From positions 372,001 to 436,000 of the forward strand of contig CAWKNC010000001.1 of assembly GCA_963851045.1 (NCBI GenBank): a stretch of 64,000 nt of DNA, in the 5' to 3' direction. A model generated the notes under the pieces. That model was not told the origin of the DNA. It saw only the letters and a program-made list of their open reading frames with translations, and did no database searches. Origin of the DNA: WHSW01 sp963851045 (GTDB lineage Bacteria; Actinomycetota; Thermoleophilia; Solirubrobacterales; 70-9). A program made the translations under genes and the position numbers. Position 1 is the stretch's first letter, and each line of letters opens with the position of its first letter. Below are positions 17,925-26,466 of the stretch, in pieces.

Positions 17925-18728
17925 GTGCAGGTCCCTGAGATCTTCGACACCGTCACCGGCTTCGTCGCGCTCGCGGCGGCGATCGGTGTCGCGATGTTGC
18001 TCCCGCTCTATCTCTCGCAACGTCGAGACGTCCGCCGCCTGCGTGAATGGGTGGCCCGCGAGCCCGACTACGCCGGCGCCGATGTGGCGGAGAGCGAGCG
18101 CCGTCTCGATGAGGCTGAGGCCGAGCTCGAGGAGATTCTCGGCGAGCCCGCTGCAGACGACGTCACCGAGGTCCGACCGCCACCCGCGACCGGCGAGACG
18201 CCGGTCCCGGCCGCAACCCGCGTCACGCACGACCGCCCGGCGCTCGAGCGGATCACGATGGAGCGAGCCGCGCTCGCCCCACATCCGCGGTGGCGGCGCT
18301 TCGTCGCCACCGCCACCCGCCCGCGTGTGCTCGTCGCGATCGGTGCCGCCGCCCTTCTGCTGGGCGCGGGCGCGATCTTCGCCTCACAGCAGTTGCTCTC
18401 CGACGACGAGGGCCCGGGCGGTCCACGCATCGGGCGGGTCGTACCGGGCGACGTCACCGTGGCTGTCCTCAACGGCACCTCGGTGGGCGGGCTCGCCGGC
18501 AAGGTCGGCTCCGACCTCGAGGCTTCGGGCTACGTCCTCGGAGTCGTGACCAACAGCGAGGACATCTACGAAAAGACCGTCGTGATGTATGCGGACAAGC
18601 ACAAGCCCGCTGCGCAGAAGGTTGCGGGCGACATCGGGGTGAAGGAGGTCGAGGAGCTCGACCGCGGTCTGCGCGACGTCGTCGGGGACGCCGACGTCGT
18701 CGTGATCGCCGGCGAGGACCGGGCGTAG
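17925..18728 (+). CDS. Stand-alone LytR_C-domain membrane protein (second of two)
   Basis: 267 residues, GTG start, 15 bp after its paralogue. N-terminal helix (~10-28), the shared 'VRRLREWVAREP' linker, a second helix (~133-152), then the LytR_C-type domain 'VTVAVLNGTSVGGLAGKVGSDL' to the C-terminus. This copy matches the family more closely than the first (compact VLNGT...GLA...L pattern). Two tandem copies with diverged linkers could form a hetero-oligomer. No LCP catalytic domain is encoded in the window. Confidence 0.82.
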   Translation: MQVPEIFDTVTGFVALAAAIGVAMLLPLYLSQRRDVRRLREWVAREPDYAGADVAESERRLDEAEAELEEILGEPAADDVTEVRPPPATGETPVPAATRVTHDRPALERITMERAALAPHPRWRRFVATATRPRVLVAIGAAALLLGAGAIFASQQLLSDDEGPGGPRIGRVVPGDVTVAVLNGTSVGGLAGKVGSDLEASGYVLGVVTNSEDIYEKTVVMYADKHKPAAQKVAGDIGVKEVEELDRGLRDVVGDADVVVIAGEDRA

Positions 18729-18740
18729 CGAGGCAGGGAC

Positions 18741-19181
18741 TTGGACCGCCGTCTATTGAGCACCGGGCTGTTCTTCGTCCTGCTCGCTGCGACGCTGATC
18801 AGCGCGATCCTCGTTGTCCGCGCGCGAACTCCCGACCTCGTCCTCGAGGTCACCGATCCACCCGCCAACAAAGACGTTGTGTTCAGTCCGATCGGCGGGC
18901 CCCCGCCGCACCAGGTGAAGATCACCTTCTTCGTGCGCGAGCCCGACGACGGTGCGATCGTGGGAATTGTCGACGGCCGCGAGCGCCTCATCCGAACGCT
19001 CGACTCCAGCGTCGCGCTCGCGAGGCGCGAACCGGTGACGTACATCTGGGACGGGCGAACCGATGCCGGCGACTTCGCCGCACCGGGGCGGTATCGCCTG
19101 CGCGTCGACCTGCCGAGTGCCGATCGCGAGATGGTCTGGCCGCGTCGCTTCACCGTCATCTCCGGTCCGGCTGAGCCGTGA
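18741..19181 (+). CDS. Membrane-anchored FlgD-Ig-like protein
   Basis: 146 residues from a TTG start 12 bp after the second LytR_C gene. An N-terminal hydrophobic helix (~5-27) acts as anchor or uncleaved signal. The rest is one beta-sandwich resembling the FlgD Ig-like fold, with the family feature 'YIWDGRTDAGDFAAPGRYRL' followed by 'VDLPSADREMVWPRRFTV'. Such domains occur on many exported surface proteins and need not mean flagella. Overlap of 4 bp with the polymerase/ligase gene indicates one operon. Confidence 0.75.
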   Translation: MDRRLLSTGLFFVLLAATLISAILVVRARTPDLVLEVTDPPANKDVVFSPIGGPPPHQVKITFFVREPDDGAIVGIVDGRERLIRTLDSSVALARREPVTYIWDGRTDAGDFAAPGRYRLRVDLPSADREMVWPRRFTVISGPAEP

Positions 19182-20656
19182 CCGCCTCGCTCGCAGAGCT
19201 GATCGGCATGCTCGTCGCCTGTGGCGCGGCCGCGGCCGGGCTCGCGCTGACCAATCGACGACACCGGACGATGGCGATCGCGATCGCGGTGATCGCCGCA
19301 CCGGTGCTGGTGATCGCCGACGTGTGGAACGAGCCCCGCGTCGTCGACTTTCGCGACGAACCCGCCCAGCTTGCCGCGGCGATCGTGGTGACGGGGATTG
19401 CAGTTGCGGCGCTGACGGCCGCGATCCGTCGGCGGCCCGAGGTGCTGCCGATCGCCGCGATCGCGGTGCTGCCAATCCGGGTGCCGATCGAGATCGGTGG
19501 CGAGACGGCCAACCTGCTGGTACCGCTCTACTTCGTGATCGCAGCCGGAGTGTTGGCCCGCGTGCTGGCGGATCGCACCCAGGCGCTCGGGCAAGCGCAC
19601 GGGTTGGGCGATCGCTGGTCGACGCGCCTGCGCTACGCGCTTGCCGCGACTCTCGTGCTGTATGCAATCCAGGCCACCTACTCGGAGGATGTGTCCAACG
19701 CGGTCGAGACCGTCGGCTTCTTTTTGGCTCCGTTTGCCGTCCTCTTTTGCCTGCTCAGTGAGATCGAGTGGTCGCGCGCGTTGCTACGGCGGGTGCTCGT
19801 TGCGGTGGGCGCCGTCGCGCTTGTCTGCGCTGCGCTCGCGATCTATCAGTACTTCGCGCGTGACCTCTTCTTCAACCCGGAGCTCATGGACGCCAACGAG
19901 CTGCACGTCTACTTCCGCGTCAACTCGATCTTCTTCGATCCCAACATCTACGGCCGGTACCTCGCACTCGCGATCGCCGCGCTCGCAGGTGTCATCGCGT
20001 GGGGCGCCTCCCGCCGTGAGATGGCGGCCGCGGCAACGGTTGTCGCAGTGGCCCTGCTCGCGCTTGCCTTCAGCTACTCGATCACCGGCTTTGCCGCCCT
20101 GCTTGCAGGGCTCGGGGCGATCGCGATCCTGCGCTGGGGTGTTCGCGGGCTCGCCGCTGCCAGCGCGTTCGGTGCGATCGGCCTCGTGGTGCTCGTCCTC
20201 GCAGGCGGCGCTCCGACCAGCGACATCGAGGACGTGCGCAGCATCGACTCCGGCCACGCCGACCTGATCGAAGGAGGCATCGAACTGGCCGAGGATCGTC
20301 CACTGTGGGGTTGGGGCTCAGGGTCATTCGGGCGTGCGTTCTATGAGCGAATCGAGCGGGCGCGGACGACCGTCTCGCACTCCGAGCCGATCACGGTGGC
20401 GGCGGAGCAGGGCGCGATCGGGCTCGTCGTTTACGCGGCGCTTCTCCTCACCTCGCTGATGGCCCTGCTCGGAGCCGGCGCCCGGTCGTCGATGGCTCGC
20501 TCGGTCGTGGCTGTGTGCTTCGCGGTGATGGTCGCCGACAGCTTTGGCTACACCGGGTTCACCACCGACCCCGCCACCTGGGCCCTGTTGGCGCTCGGCA
20601 TTGCCCTGCGCAATGCGGTAAATCCGCCCGAGACGCCCGCCACCATCTCGCCGTAA
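19178..20656 (+). CDS. O-antigen polymerase/ligase family membrane protein (Wzy/WaaL-like)
   Basis: 492 residues, about twelve membrane segments and a large periplasmic loop near residues 330-400 holding 'GWGSGSFGRAFYERI' and His/Glu-rich 'SHSEPITVAAEQG', the usual catalytic-loop pattern of Wzy/WaaL proteins. In a Wzx/Wzy system it would polymerise lipid-linked repeat units outside the membrane. Directly followed by the flippase gene. Polymerase versus ligase cannot be decided from sequence. Confidence 0.87.
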   Translation: MTASLAELIGMLVACGAAAAGLALTNRRHRTMAIAIAVIAAPVLVIADVWNEPRVVDFRDEPAQLAAAIVVTGIAVAALTAAIRRRPEVLPIAAIAVLPIRVPIEIGGETANLLVPLYFVIAAGVLARVLADRTQALGQAHGLGDRWSTRLRYALAATLVLYAIQATYSEDVSNAVETVGFFLAPFAVLFCLLSEIEWSRALLRRVLVAVGAVALVCAALAIYQYFARDLFFNPELMDANELHVYFRVNSIFFDPNIYGRYLALAIAALAGVIAWGASRREMAAAATVVAVALLALAFSYSITGFAALLAGLGAIAILRWGVRGLAAASAFGAIGLVVLVLAGGAPTSDIEDVRSIDSGHADLIEGGIELAEDRPLWGWGSGSFGRAFYERIERARTTVSHSEPITVAAEQGAIGLVVYAALLLTSLMALLGAGARSSMARSVVAVCFAVMVADSFGYTGFTTDPATWALLALGIALRNAVNPPETPATISP

Positions 20657-22204
20657 GTGTTCGATTACCTGCGCCGCCTGGCGACGACCGGCGCCGCCTA
20701 CACAGCCGCGAGCATCATCTCGAAGCTGGTCGCGGTCTTTTTGCTGCCGGTCTACACCGGCGCTCTCTCTCCCGCCGATTACGGAGCGGCAGAGGTGATG
20801 CTCGCCTCGGTGATCGCGATCTCGATCGTGGTGCGTCTTGGTCTGATCGAGTCCCTCCTGCGGTTCTTCTACCTGCCTGACGTCGATCGCGCGGAGGTCA
20901 TCCGCACCGGCTTTGCGGCGCTGTTTTGGTCGACGACTCTGATCGCCGTGATCTGTCTGGCTCTCGCCGAGCCGATCACCGAGCTCATCCTCGACCGGCC
21001 GGACGCTGAGCTCGGCCGACTGGCCGTGCTGGGCCTCTGGACGCTGACGCTTTGGGAGTACGCGCTCACCCTGCTTCGCGTCGACGAGCGCGCCCGCGCC
21101 TACTTCGCCCTGACCCTCCTCAACGTCGTGGCCACGATCCCCGTGACCGTCTATTTCGTCGTCGTGCGCGACGACGGCGCGGCGGGAATCCTGATCGGCA
21201 CGTTTGGAACCGGCGCCGTCTTCCTGGCCTGGCAGCTGTGGCGAGAGCGCCACCGGCTTGCCCTGCGATTTCGTCGGCCTCTGCTGCGGCGGATGATTCG
21301 CTTTGGGCTGCCGACGATGCCCGCCGAGCTCACGCTCTACTCCCTCAACTTCATCGACAGGATCCTCATCGTGCGTCTCGCAGGCCTCGCCGAGGCGGGC
21401 CTGTATGCGCTGGCGATCAAGTTCGCACAGGCGATCAACGTTCTCGCCCGAGGCTTTCAGCTTGCATGGCCGCCGCTGGCGTACTCGATCGCCGACGACG
21501 AGGAGGCGCGTCGCGCGTACAGCCTCGTGTTCACCTGGTTTGCGGCGGTATGCGCGTTCGCCGTCGCCGGCCTCTGGCTGCTGGCGCGCTGGATCGTCGA
21601 CCTCCTCGCCGCTCCCGAGTACTTCGCCGCGTACGAGGCGGTCGGGCTTGTCGCGACCGGCATCGCCCTTTACTCGCTCTACCTGGTCTTGGTCGTGATC
21701 CTGGGCCGGACCGGCCGGACCGAGTTCAACCTGCCGGCGACGATCGCGGGCACGATCGTGAACATCGCTCTCAACCTGATCCTGATCCCGTCGCACGGGA
21801 TCGTCGGGGCGGGGATCGCGCTGGTCGCCTCCTACGCGGTGATCCTCGCGCTGATGTACGTGCTCACGCAGCGGCTCTTCCCGGTCCCATACGAGTGGGG
21901 CCGCCTGGCACTGCTCGTCGGGGTCACGGCCGCAACGGTTGCAACGGGCGAGCTGCTCCTCCCCGACCACGGCTTCGGCGGCCTGGCGCTACGCGCGGCA
22001 CTCTGGCTGGCCCTGCCGGGGGTCCTTCTCGCTTGCGGATTTCTCACCCGAGAGGAGCGGGCAGGGATCCGCACGATGCTCAGCCCTCAGGCGATCCGCG
22101 AGCGAATGCGAGCGGCCGACGTCGAGCCGCACCCGCCCGACTCCGCGGCGGGGTCCTCCGCGGAGATCTACGAGGCCGTGCGGCGCGACGAGGATCGGTT
22201 GTAG
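20657..22204 (+). CDS. Oligosaccharide flippase (Wzx, MATE/MVF-like)
   Basis: 515 residues from a GTG that follows the previous stop without a gap. Twelve to fourteen membrane segments; N-terminal 'TAASIISKLVAVFLLPVYTGAL' and 'FGLPTMPAELTLYSLNFIDRILI' are typical of polysaccharide-biosynthesis transporters. It should flip the undecaprenyl-linked repeat unit for the neighbouring polymerase. The last 37 bp overlap the convergent glycosyltransferase gene. Confidence 0.9.
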   Translation: MFDYLRRLATTGAAYTAASIISKLVAVFLLPVYTGALSPADYGAAEVMLASVIAISIVVRLGLIESLLRFFYLPDVDRAEVIRTGFAALFWSTTLIAVICLALAEPITELILDRPDAELGRLAVLGLWTLTLWEYALTLLRVDERARAYFALTLLNVVATIPVTVYFVVVRDDGAAGILIGTFGTGAVFLAWQLWRERHRLALRFRRPLLRRMIRFGLPTMPAELTLYSLNFIDRILIVRLAGLAEAGLYALAIKFAQAINVLARGFQLAWPPLAYSIADDEEARRAYSLVFTWFAAVCAFAVAGLWLLARWIVDLLAAPEYFAAYEAVGLVATGIALYSLYLVLVVILGRTGRTEFNLPATIAGTIVNIALNLILIPSHGIVGAGIALVASYAVILALMYVLTQRLFPVPYEWGRLALLVGVTAATVATGELLLPDHGFGGLALRAALWLALPGVLLACGFLTREERAGIRTMLSPQAIRERMRAADVEPHPPDSAAGSSAEIYEAVRRDEDRL

Positions 22205-23145
22205 GCGTCGGCCGCCTCGCGCATCCCCTCGCCTCTGCCCGGGCGCAGCGCCTGGCAAGCGTGCAAGAGGTACAGACCAGGGGCGCGGCGAGGCAGAAAC
22301 ATGGCCGCGACCGCACGCGCCAGATACGGCCACGCGAGCAGCGGCCGGCCGACAAGCGCGGCGAACGTCCCATGGTGCTTTCGCAGATACCGATCACGCC
22401 CGCGGTGAAACTCAACGACCCGCCGGCGCTGGGCCTCAACGTCGCTCGCAAGCTGCTCGTGATGGACGGCCTCCGCGCCGGGGACGTGGAGGATCAACCC
22501 CCCCGCGTCATGGAGGCGCTTGGCGAAATCGGTCTCATCCGAATAGACGAAGAACTCCGGGTCGAGGTAGTCGACCTCGCGCGCCGCCTGGCGCCGAACG
22601 ATCATCGCGGCCGACTGCACCCACCCGACCTCCCTTGTCGTCTGCCGGCCCGACTGCACGACCAGCCAGCGATGCAGAAACAAGGCGCTCGCGAGTGTTG
22701 TAACGAGGCCCGGCAGCCGCCACGCGCACGGCTGCGGACGCTCGGTCGGGTCGAACAGCTGCGCGCCCGCTGCGACCGCGCGGGGCTCGGCCCGCAGGGC
22801 GGCAATCAACGCCTCGACCGCACCTGGCCGCAGCTCGGAGTCCTCGTTGAGCAGCAGGCAGAGCTCGCCCCTGGCCTCGGCGAGCAGCCGACTGTCAAGG
22901 CTCGCCTTTCCCTCACGCTGTTCACTGCGCAGTAGGCGCAGCGGCGGCCCGGTCGCCTCGGAGCTCCGCGTCCAGGCCTCCGCCGCCTCTGCGGATCCGT
23001 CGTCTGATGCGTTGTCGAGAAGGAGGATCTCGCTCTCGAGATCGCTCGGCGCATTCGCGGCAATCGAGCGCAGACAGGCGAGCAGCAGCTCGCGCCCGTT
23101 GGTGTTGACGACGCAGTAGGAGAGCTCCACAGGAACAATCGTCAA
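22168..23145 (-). CDS. Family 2 glycosyltransferase (rhamnosyltransferase-like)
   Basis: 325 residues. GT-A fold motifs: 'SYCVVNTNGRELLLACL', 'LLLDNASDDGSAEA', and the metal-binding region 'LLLNEDSELRPGAVEAL' (NED in place of DxD). A later 'DETDFAKRLHDAGG' matches rhamnosyltransferase-type GT2 enzymes. It is the only minus-strand gene of the locus, overlapping the flippase end by 37 bp and lying 2 bp from the divergent GT4 start. Start could be TTG 23145 or the GTG 15 bp inside. Confidence 0.88.
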   Translation of the reverse strand: MTIVPVELSYCVVNTNGRELLLACLRSIAANAPSDLESEILLLDNASDDGSAEAAEAWTRSSEATGPPLRLLRSEQREGKASLDSRLLAEARGELCLLLNEDSELRPGAVEALIAALRAEPRAVAAGAQLFDPTERPQPCAWRLPGLVTTLASALFLHRWLVVQSGRQTTREVGWVQSAAMIVRRQAAREVDYLDPEFFVYSDETDFAKRLHDAGGLILHVPGAEAVHHEQLASDVEAQRRRVVEFHRGRDRYLRKHHGTFAALVGRPLLAWPYLARAVAAMFLPRRAPGLYLLHACQALRPGRGEGMREAADAYNRSSSRRTAS

Positions 23146-23147
23146 CG

Positions 23148-24251
23148 ATGCGCATCCAGATCGTCGACCCGCCGGCGTTCACGCCGCCGTACGACCGCGC
23201 TCTTTGCGCTGCGTTGGCGCACGCCGGGAACGATGTCGAGCTGATTACGAGCCACTTCGAGTACGCGCCGGTGGCGCCTGCGCATGGCTACCGCGTCAAC
23301 GAGCTCTTCTACCGTCGCTCGACTCGCAGGGGACTCGAGGCACCCGGGCGCCGCGGGCTGCGACTGGCCGAGCATGTCCCCGGCATGCGCCGGCTGCGCG
23401 CACATGCCGCAAGGGCCGACGTCGTTCATCTGCAATGGCTCAGCGTGCCGGACATCGATCGCTTCCTGCTTCCGCCGCGACCGCGCGTCTTCACCGTCCA
23501 CTACCCGCTTCCCACCTCGCGCTCGGCGCGCAAGCGCCAGCGTGGGCTGCTCGCTCGTATGGATGCGCTCGTCGCCCACTCCGACTACGGCGCGGCCGAG
23601 CTCCGCGATCTGGTCGGTGATCCGGCACGGGTCCACACGATCCCGCACGGTGCCTTCGAGCATCTCACCCACCAGGCAGACGAGGTGCCGCTGCCCGGCG
23701 AGCTTGCCGAGGTAGAGGGCCCGGTGGTCCTGTGCTTCGGCCTGATCCGTCCCTACAAGGGAGTCGACGTCCTGCTCGAAGCATTCCGAGAGGTCGAGGG
23801 GGCCGAGCTGTGGATCGTCGGGATGCCCCGCATGGACATAGCACCGCTCGAGCAGCTGGCGGAGCGCTGCGCGGCGACGGTCCGCTTCGTGCCGCGGTTC
23901 ATCACCGAGCGTGAGATTCCCGCGTACTTCCGCCGCGCCGACCTGGTCGCGCTGCCGTATCGCGCGATCGAGCAATCGGGCGTGCTCTACACCGCTTTGG
24001 CCTTCGGCAACGCGATCGTCGCCAGTTCTGTCGGCGGCTTCACGGAGATTGGCGCTCGCGATGGTGCGCTGCGCCTGGTGACGCCGGGAGACGCCGGTTC
24101 TCTGGCGGCGGCGCTGACCGAGTTGCTCAGCGATCGCGACGCTCGGGAGGCCCTGGCGGCGCGGGCAGCCCAGGCCGCCACCACCACGTACTCCTGGCCG
24201 CGCATCGCCGCGCAGACGCTCGATCTCTACCGGGGACTCGCAGCGCGATGA
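23148..24251 (+). CDS. Family 4 glycosyltransferase
   Basis: 367 residues. N-terminal acceptor domain with 'DPPAFTPPYDRALCAAL' and 'DVVHLQWLS'; C-terminal GT-B nucleotide-sugar domain with 'VVLCFGLIRPYKGVDVLLEAF', 'VRFVPRFITEREIPAYFRRADL' and a late E-x7-E-like segment 'AIEQSGVLYTALAFGNAIVAS'. A cytoplasmic enzyme adding one sugar to the lipid-linked repeat. ATGA overlap with the following GT2 gene. Confidence 0.9.
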   Translation: MRIQIVDPPAFTPPYDRALCAALAHAGNDVELITSHFEYAPVAPAHGYRVNELFYRRSTRRGLEAPGRRGLRLAEHVPGMRRLRAHAARADVVHLQWLSVPDIDRFLLPPRPRVFTVHYPLPTSRSARKRQRGLLARMDALVAHSDYGAAELRDLVGDPARVHTIPHGAFEHLTHQADEVPLPGELAEVEGPVVLCFGLIRPYKGVDVLLEAFREVEGAELWIVGMPRMDIAPLEQLAERCAATVRFVPRFITEREIPAYFRRADLVALPYRAIEQSGVLYTALAFGNAIVASSVGGFTEIGARDGALRLVTPGDAGSLAAALTELLSDRDAREALAARAAQAATTTYSWPRIAAQTLDLYRGLAAR

Positions 24252-25372
24252 GCCTCCTCGAGGTCGTCTTCTGGCTCGCGGTGGGCGCGATCGTCTACAC
24301 GCATGTCGGTTATCCGGCGCTGCTGTGGTTTTTGAGCGGCTTCCTCTACCGTCCGCCCCCACCGACGCTCGCCGAGCTCCCGTCGGTGTCGCTGGTCATC
24401 GCCGCACACAACGAGGAGAAGGTGATCGCTGCGAAGGTTCGCGACGCGCTCAGCCTCGACTACCCGCGTGAGCTCCTGCAGGTCATCGTGGCCTCCGACG
24501 GCTCGATCGATCGCACCGTCGAGCTCGCCGATGCCGCAGGGGCCGACCTGGTCCTCGAGCTGCCGCGTACAGGCAAGCTCGCGACGCAGAACGCGGGAGC
24601 TGCCCATGCCTCGGGCGATCTGCTCGCGTTCAGCGACGCCAACGCGCTCTGGCGGCGCGACGCACTTCGCAAGCTGGTCGCGGCGTTCGCGGCCCACGAC
24701 GTTGGGTACGCCTGTGGACAGGCGCGGTTCACCGGCCAGGGCGGCTCCAATCAGGAGGGTGCGTACTGGCGCTACGAGCTGTGGATTCGGCGGCTCGAAT
24801 CGGGCCTCGCCGGGATCACGGCCGGCAACGGCGCGATCTACGCGGTGCGGCGCTCCGCGTACGTGGCGCTTGGACCGGCGTCCAGCCATGACCTCGTCTT
24901 CCCGTTCCTGCTGCACAAGCGCCGCCTGCGCTCGGTCTATGTCCCCGATGCCGTCGCCGACGAGAAGATGGTCGCCAGCAACGAGGGCGAGTTCGCGCGC
25001 AAGCGACGCATGATGCGTGGGGTGTACGACGAGGTGATCGGCGACGGGATGCTGTCACCTCGTGGCTATCGGCCCCTCTACGCATTCGAGATCTTCAGCC
25101 ACCGCCTGCTGCGCTACGCCAGCCCGCTGGCGCATCTGATTGCGCTCGCCGCGAACCCGTTCCTACTTGGCGAAGGCTGGGTCTACACGGCGACGCTGAT
25201 CGCCCAGCTGGGCCTGCTCGCCGCCGCAGCGCTCGCACCCATGGTCTCCGCGAAGCCGCTTCGCCTGGCGCAGTACTACGTCCTGACCACCGCGTCGATC
25301 GCGCTCGGCCTCTACGACCGGGTCCGTCTCGGCACGCCTGGCGCGTGGGACCAGGCGGAGGGAACGCGATGA
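24248..25372 (+). CDS. Membrane family 2 glycosyltransferase
   Basis: 374 residues. N-terminal hydrophobic segment (~3-24), a GT2 catalytic domain with 'VSLVIAAHNEEKVIAAKV', 'VASDGSIDRTVELA', the acceptor-metal motif 'FSDANALWRRDAL' and a QxxRW-like region replaced by 'RKRRMMRGVYDEV'. Two or three C-terminal membrane segments (~285-360). Such enzymes either extend lipid-linked oligosaccharides or make polymers. Its stop overlaps the next start (ATGA). Confidence 0.88.
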   Translation: MSLLEVVFWLAVGAIVYTHVGYPALLWFLSGFLYRPPPPTLAELPSVSLVIAAHNEEKVIAAKVRDALSLDYPRELLQVIVASDGSIDRTVELADAAGADLVLELPRTGKLATQNAGAAHASGDLLAFSDANALWRRDALRKLVAAFAAHDVGYACGQARFTGQGGSNQEGAYWRYELWIRRLESGLAGITAGNGAIYAVRRSAYVALGPASSHDLVFPFLLHKRRLRSVYVPDAVADEKMVASNEGEFARKRRMMRGVYDEVIGDGMLSPRGYRPLYAFEIFSHRLLRYASPLAHLIALAANPFLLGEGWVYTATLIAQLGLLAAAALAPMVSAKPLRLAQYYVLTTASIALGLYDRVRLGTPGAWDQAEGTR

Positions 25373-25929
25373 GTCGGGTTCTCGACCTAGTGATCGCCAC
25401 CATCGCGCTGGTCGTGACCGCCCCGCTGCTGGCGCTGGCGGCGATCGCGATCAAGCTCGACTCCCGTGGCCCGGTCTTCTACCTCGCACGCCGAGTGGGC
25501 CGCGATGGCCGGGACTTCGACCTTTACAAGCTGCGAACGATGCACACGGGCAACGATCCGGTCGGCGTCGGCACCCCGGTGTTTGCGGATGACCCTCGCG
25601 TCACGCGGGTGGGTGCTTTTCTACGGCGGTTCTCGCTCGACGAGATCCCGAACCTCGTCAACGTCGTAAGGGGCGAGATGGCGGTGGTCGGGCCGAGACC
25701 GACGCTCGCCGCGCAGGTGGCTGAGTACACGCCGCGCCAGCGCCAGCGCCTCGAGGTCAAGCCGGGGATCACGGGCTGGGCGCAGGTCAACGGCCGCGCC
25801 GGCATCCCGTGGGCTGAGCGGATCGAGCTCGACGTTTGGTACGTCGAGCACCGCTCGATCGGCCTCGATTTGAAGATCCTCGCCCGCACGGCCCGCTTGC
25901 TCGTCACCGGCCACGGCCTCTACGGATAA
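25369..25929 (+). CDS. Initiating sugar-phosphate transferase (short WcaJ/PglC type)
   Basis: 186 residues from the ATG overlapping the previous stop. One re-entrant N-terminal hydrophobic segment (~4-27), then 'KLDSRGPVFYLARRVGRDGRDFDLYKLRTM', 'RRFSLDEIPNLVNVVRGEMAVVGPRP' (catalytic Asp-Glu) and 'PGITGWAQVNGR' regions, shown here only as landmarks. It transfers a phospho-sugar from UDP-sugar to undecaprenyl phosphate and so starts the repeat unit. It is the small monotopic form, unlike the long enzyme at 43410. Confidence 0.93.
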   Translation: MSRVLDLVIATIALVVTAPLLALAAIAIKLDSRGPVFYLARRVGRDGRDFDLYKLRTMHTGNDPVGVGTPVFADDPRVTRVGAFLRRFSLDEIPNLVNVVRGEMAVVGPRPTLAAQVAEYTPRQRQRLEVKPGITGWAQVNGRAGIPWAERIELDVWYVEHRSIGLDLKILARTARLLVTGHGLYG

Positions 25930-25932
25930 CTT
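25927..25932 (+). promoter_or_regulatory. -10 box TAACTT, 6 nt before the GNAT start
   Basis: TAACTT overlaps the stop codon of the sugar-phosphate transferase and ends 6 nt before ATG 25939, so the GNAT gene may also have its own leaderless transcript. Confidence 0.35.
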
Positions 25933-25938
25933 CACCGC

Positions 25939-26466
25939 ATGGCGCGAGCAGAGGTGATACTTCGCGACTTCCGCTCCGACGATGCGGCCGCGGTGCATTC
26001 GTGGTTCAACGACGAGCGCGTCACCGCCGACCTCGTTGGCAGCCGCGACTCGTTCACCCTCGACGACGCGGCCGGCTGGGTCGAGCGGGCGACGGACGCC
26101 TCAAGCGACCGGAAGTGGGCAATTACGATCGATGGAGACGACACCGCCGTGGGCTTCGTTGCGCTCTTCGGCCTGGACCGCCAGCTCGGGCCAGAACTGG
26201 CGGTGTTGGTGGGCGACCCCTCGGCATGGGGCAAGGGCGTGGCTCGCGAGGCGGAGCGTCAGGCCTGCAACCGCGCGTTCTCCGAGTACGACTCCCACCG
26301 CATTCACGCCGAGATCCCCGCGACCAACGAGGCAGCGCAGAAGGTCGTGACGTTTTTGGGCTTCCGCCGCGAAGGGGTGATGCGCGCGGCGATCAGGCGC
26401 GGCGACGAGCGCATCGATAATCAGGTCTGGGGCCTTCTGGCCGAGGACTTCACCGGGTGGGACTAG
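25939..26466 (+). CDS. GNAT family N-acetyltransferase (RimJ/RimL-like)
   Basis: 175 residues. Single GNAT fold: 'VILRDFRSDDAAAVHSWFND' at the start, the acetyl-CoA loop region 'VLVGDPSAWGKGVAREAE' and 'RIHAEIPATNEAAQKVVTFLGFRREG'. Position between an initiating transferase and a FemAB-like gene suggests acetylation of a UDP-4-amino-sugar made by the dehydratase pathway, but a protein or small-molecule substrate is equally possible. The last 10 bp overlap the next gene. No aminotransferase is present in the window to complete such a pathway. Confidence 0.85.
   Translation: MARAEVILRDFRSDDAAAVHSWFNDERVTADLVGSRDSFTLDDAAGWVERATDASSDRKWAITIDGDDTAVGFVALFGLDRQLGPELAVLVGDPSAWGKGVAREAERQACNRAFSEYDSHRIHAEIPATNEAAQKVVTFLGFRREGVMRAAIRRGDERIDNQVWGLLAEDFTGWD

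Noticed and set aside
20324..21970. 548-codon minus-strand frame opposite polymerase/flippase
   Set aside because: Low-complexity Arg/Gln/Asp-rich shadow; both sense genes have clear membrane topology and family motifs.
21052..22935. 627-codon plus-strand frame over the flippase end and GT2 gene
   Set aside because: Arg-rich out-of-frame translation of two supported genes on opposite strands.
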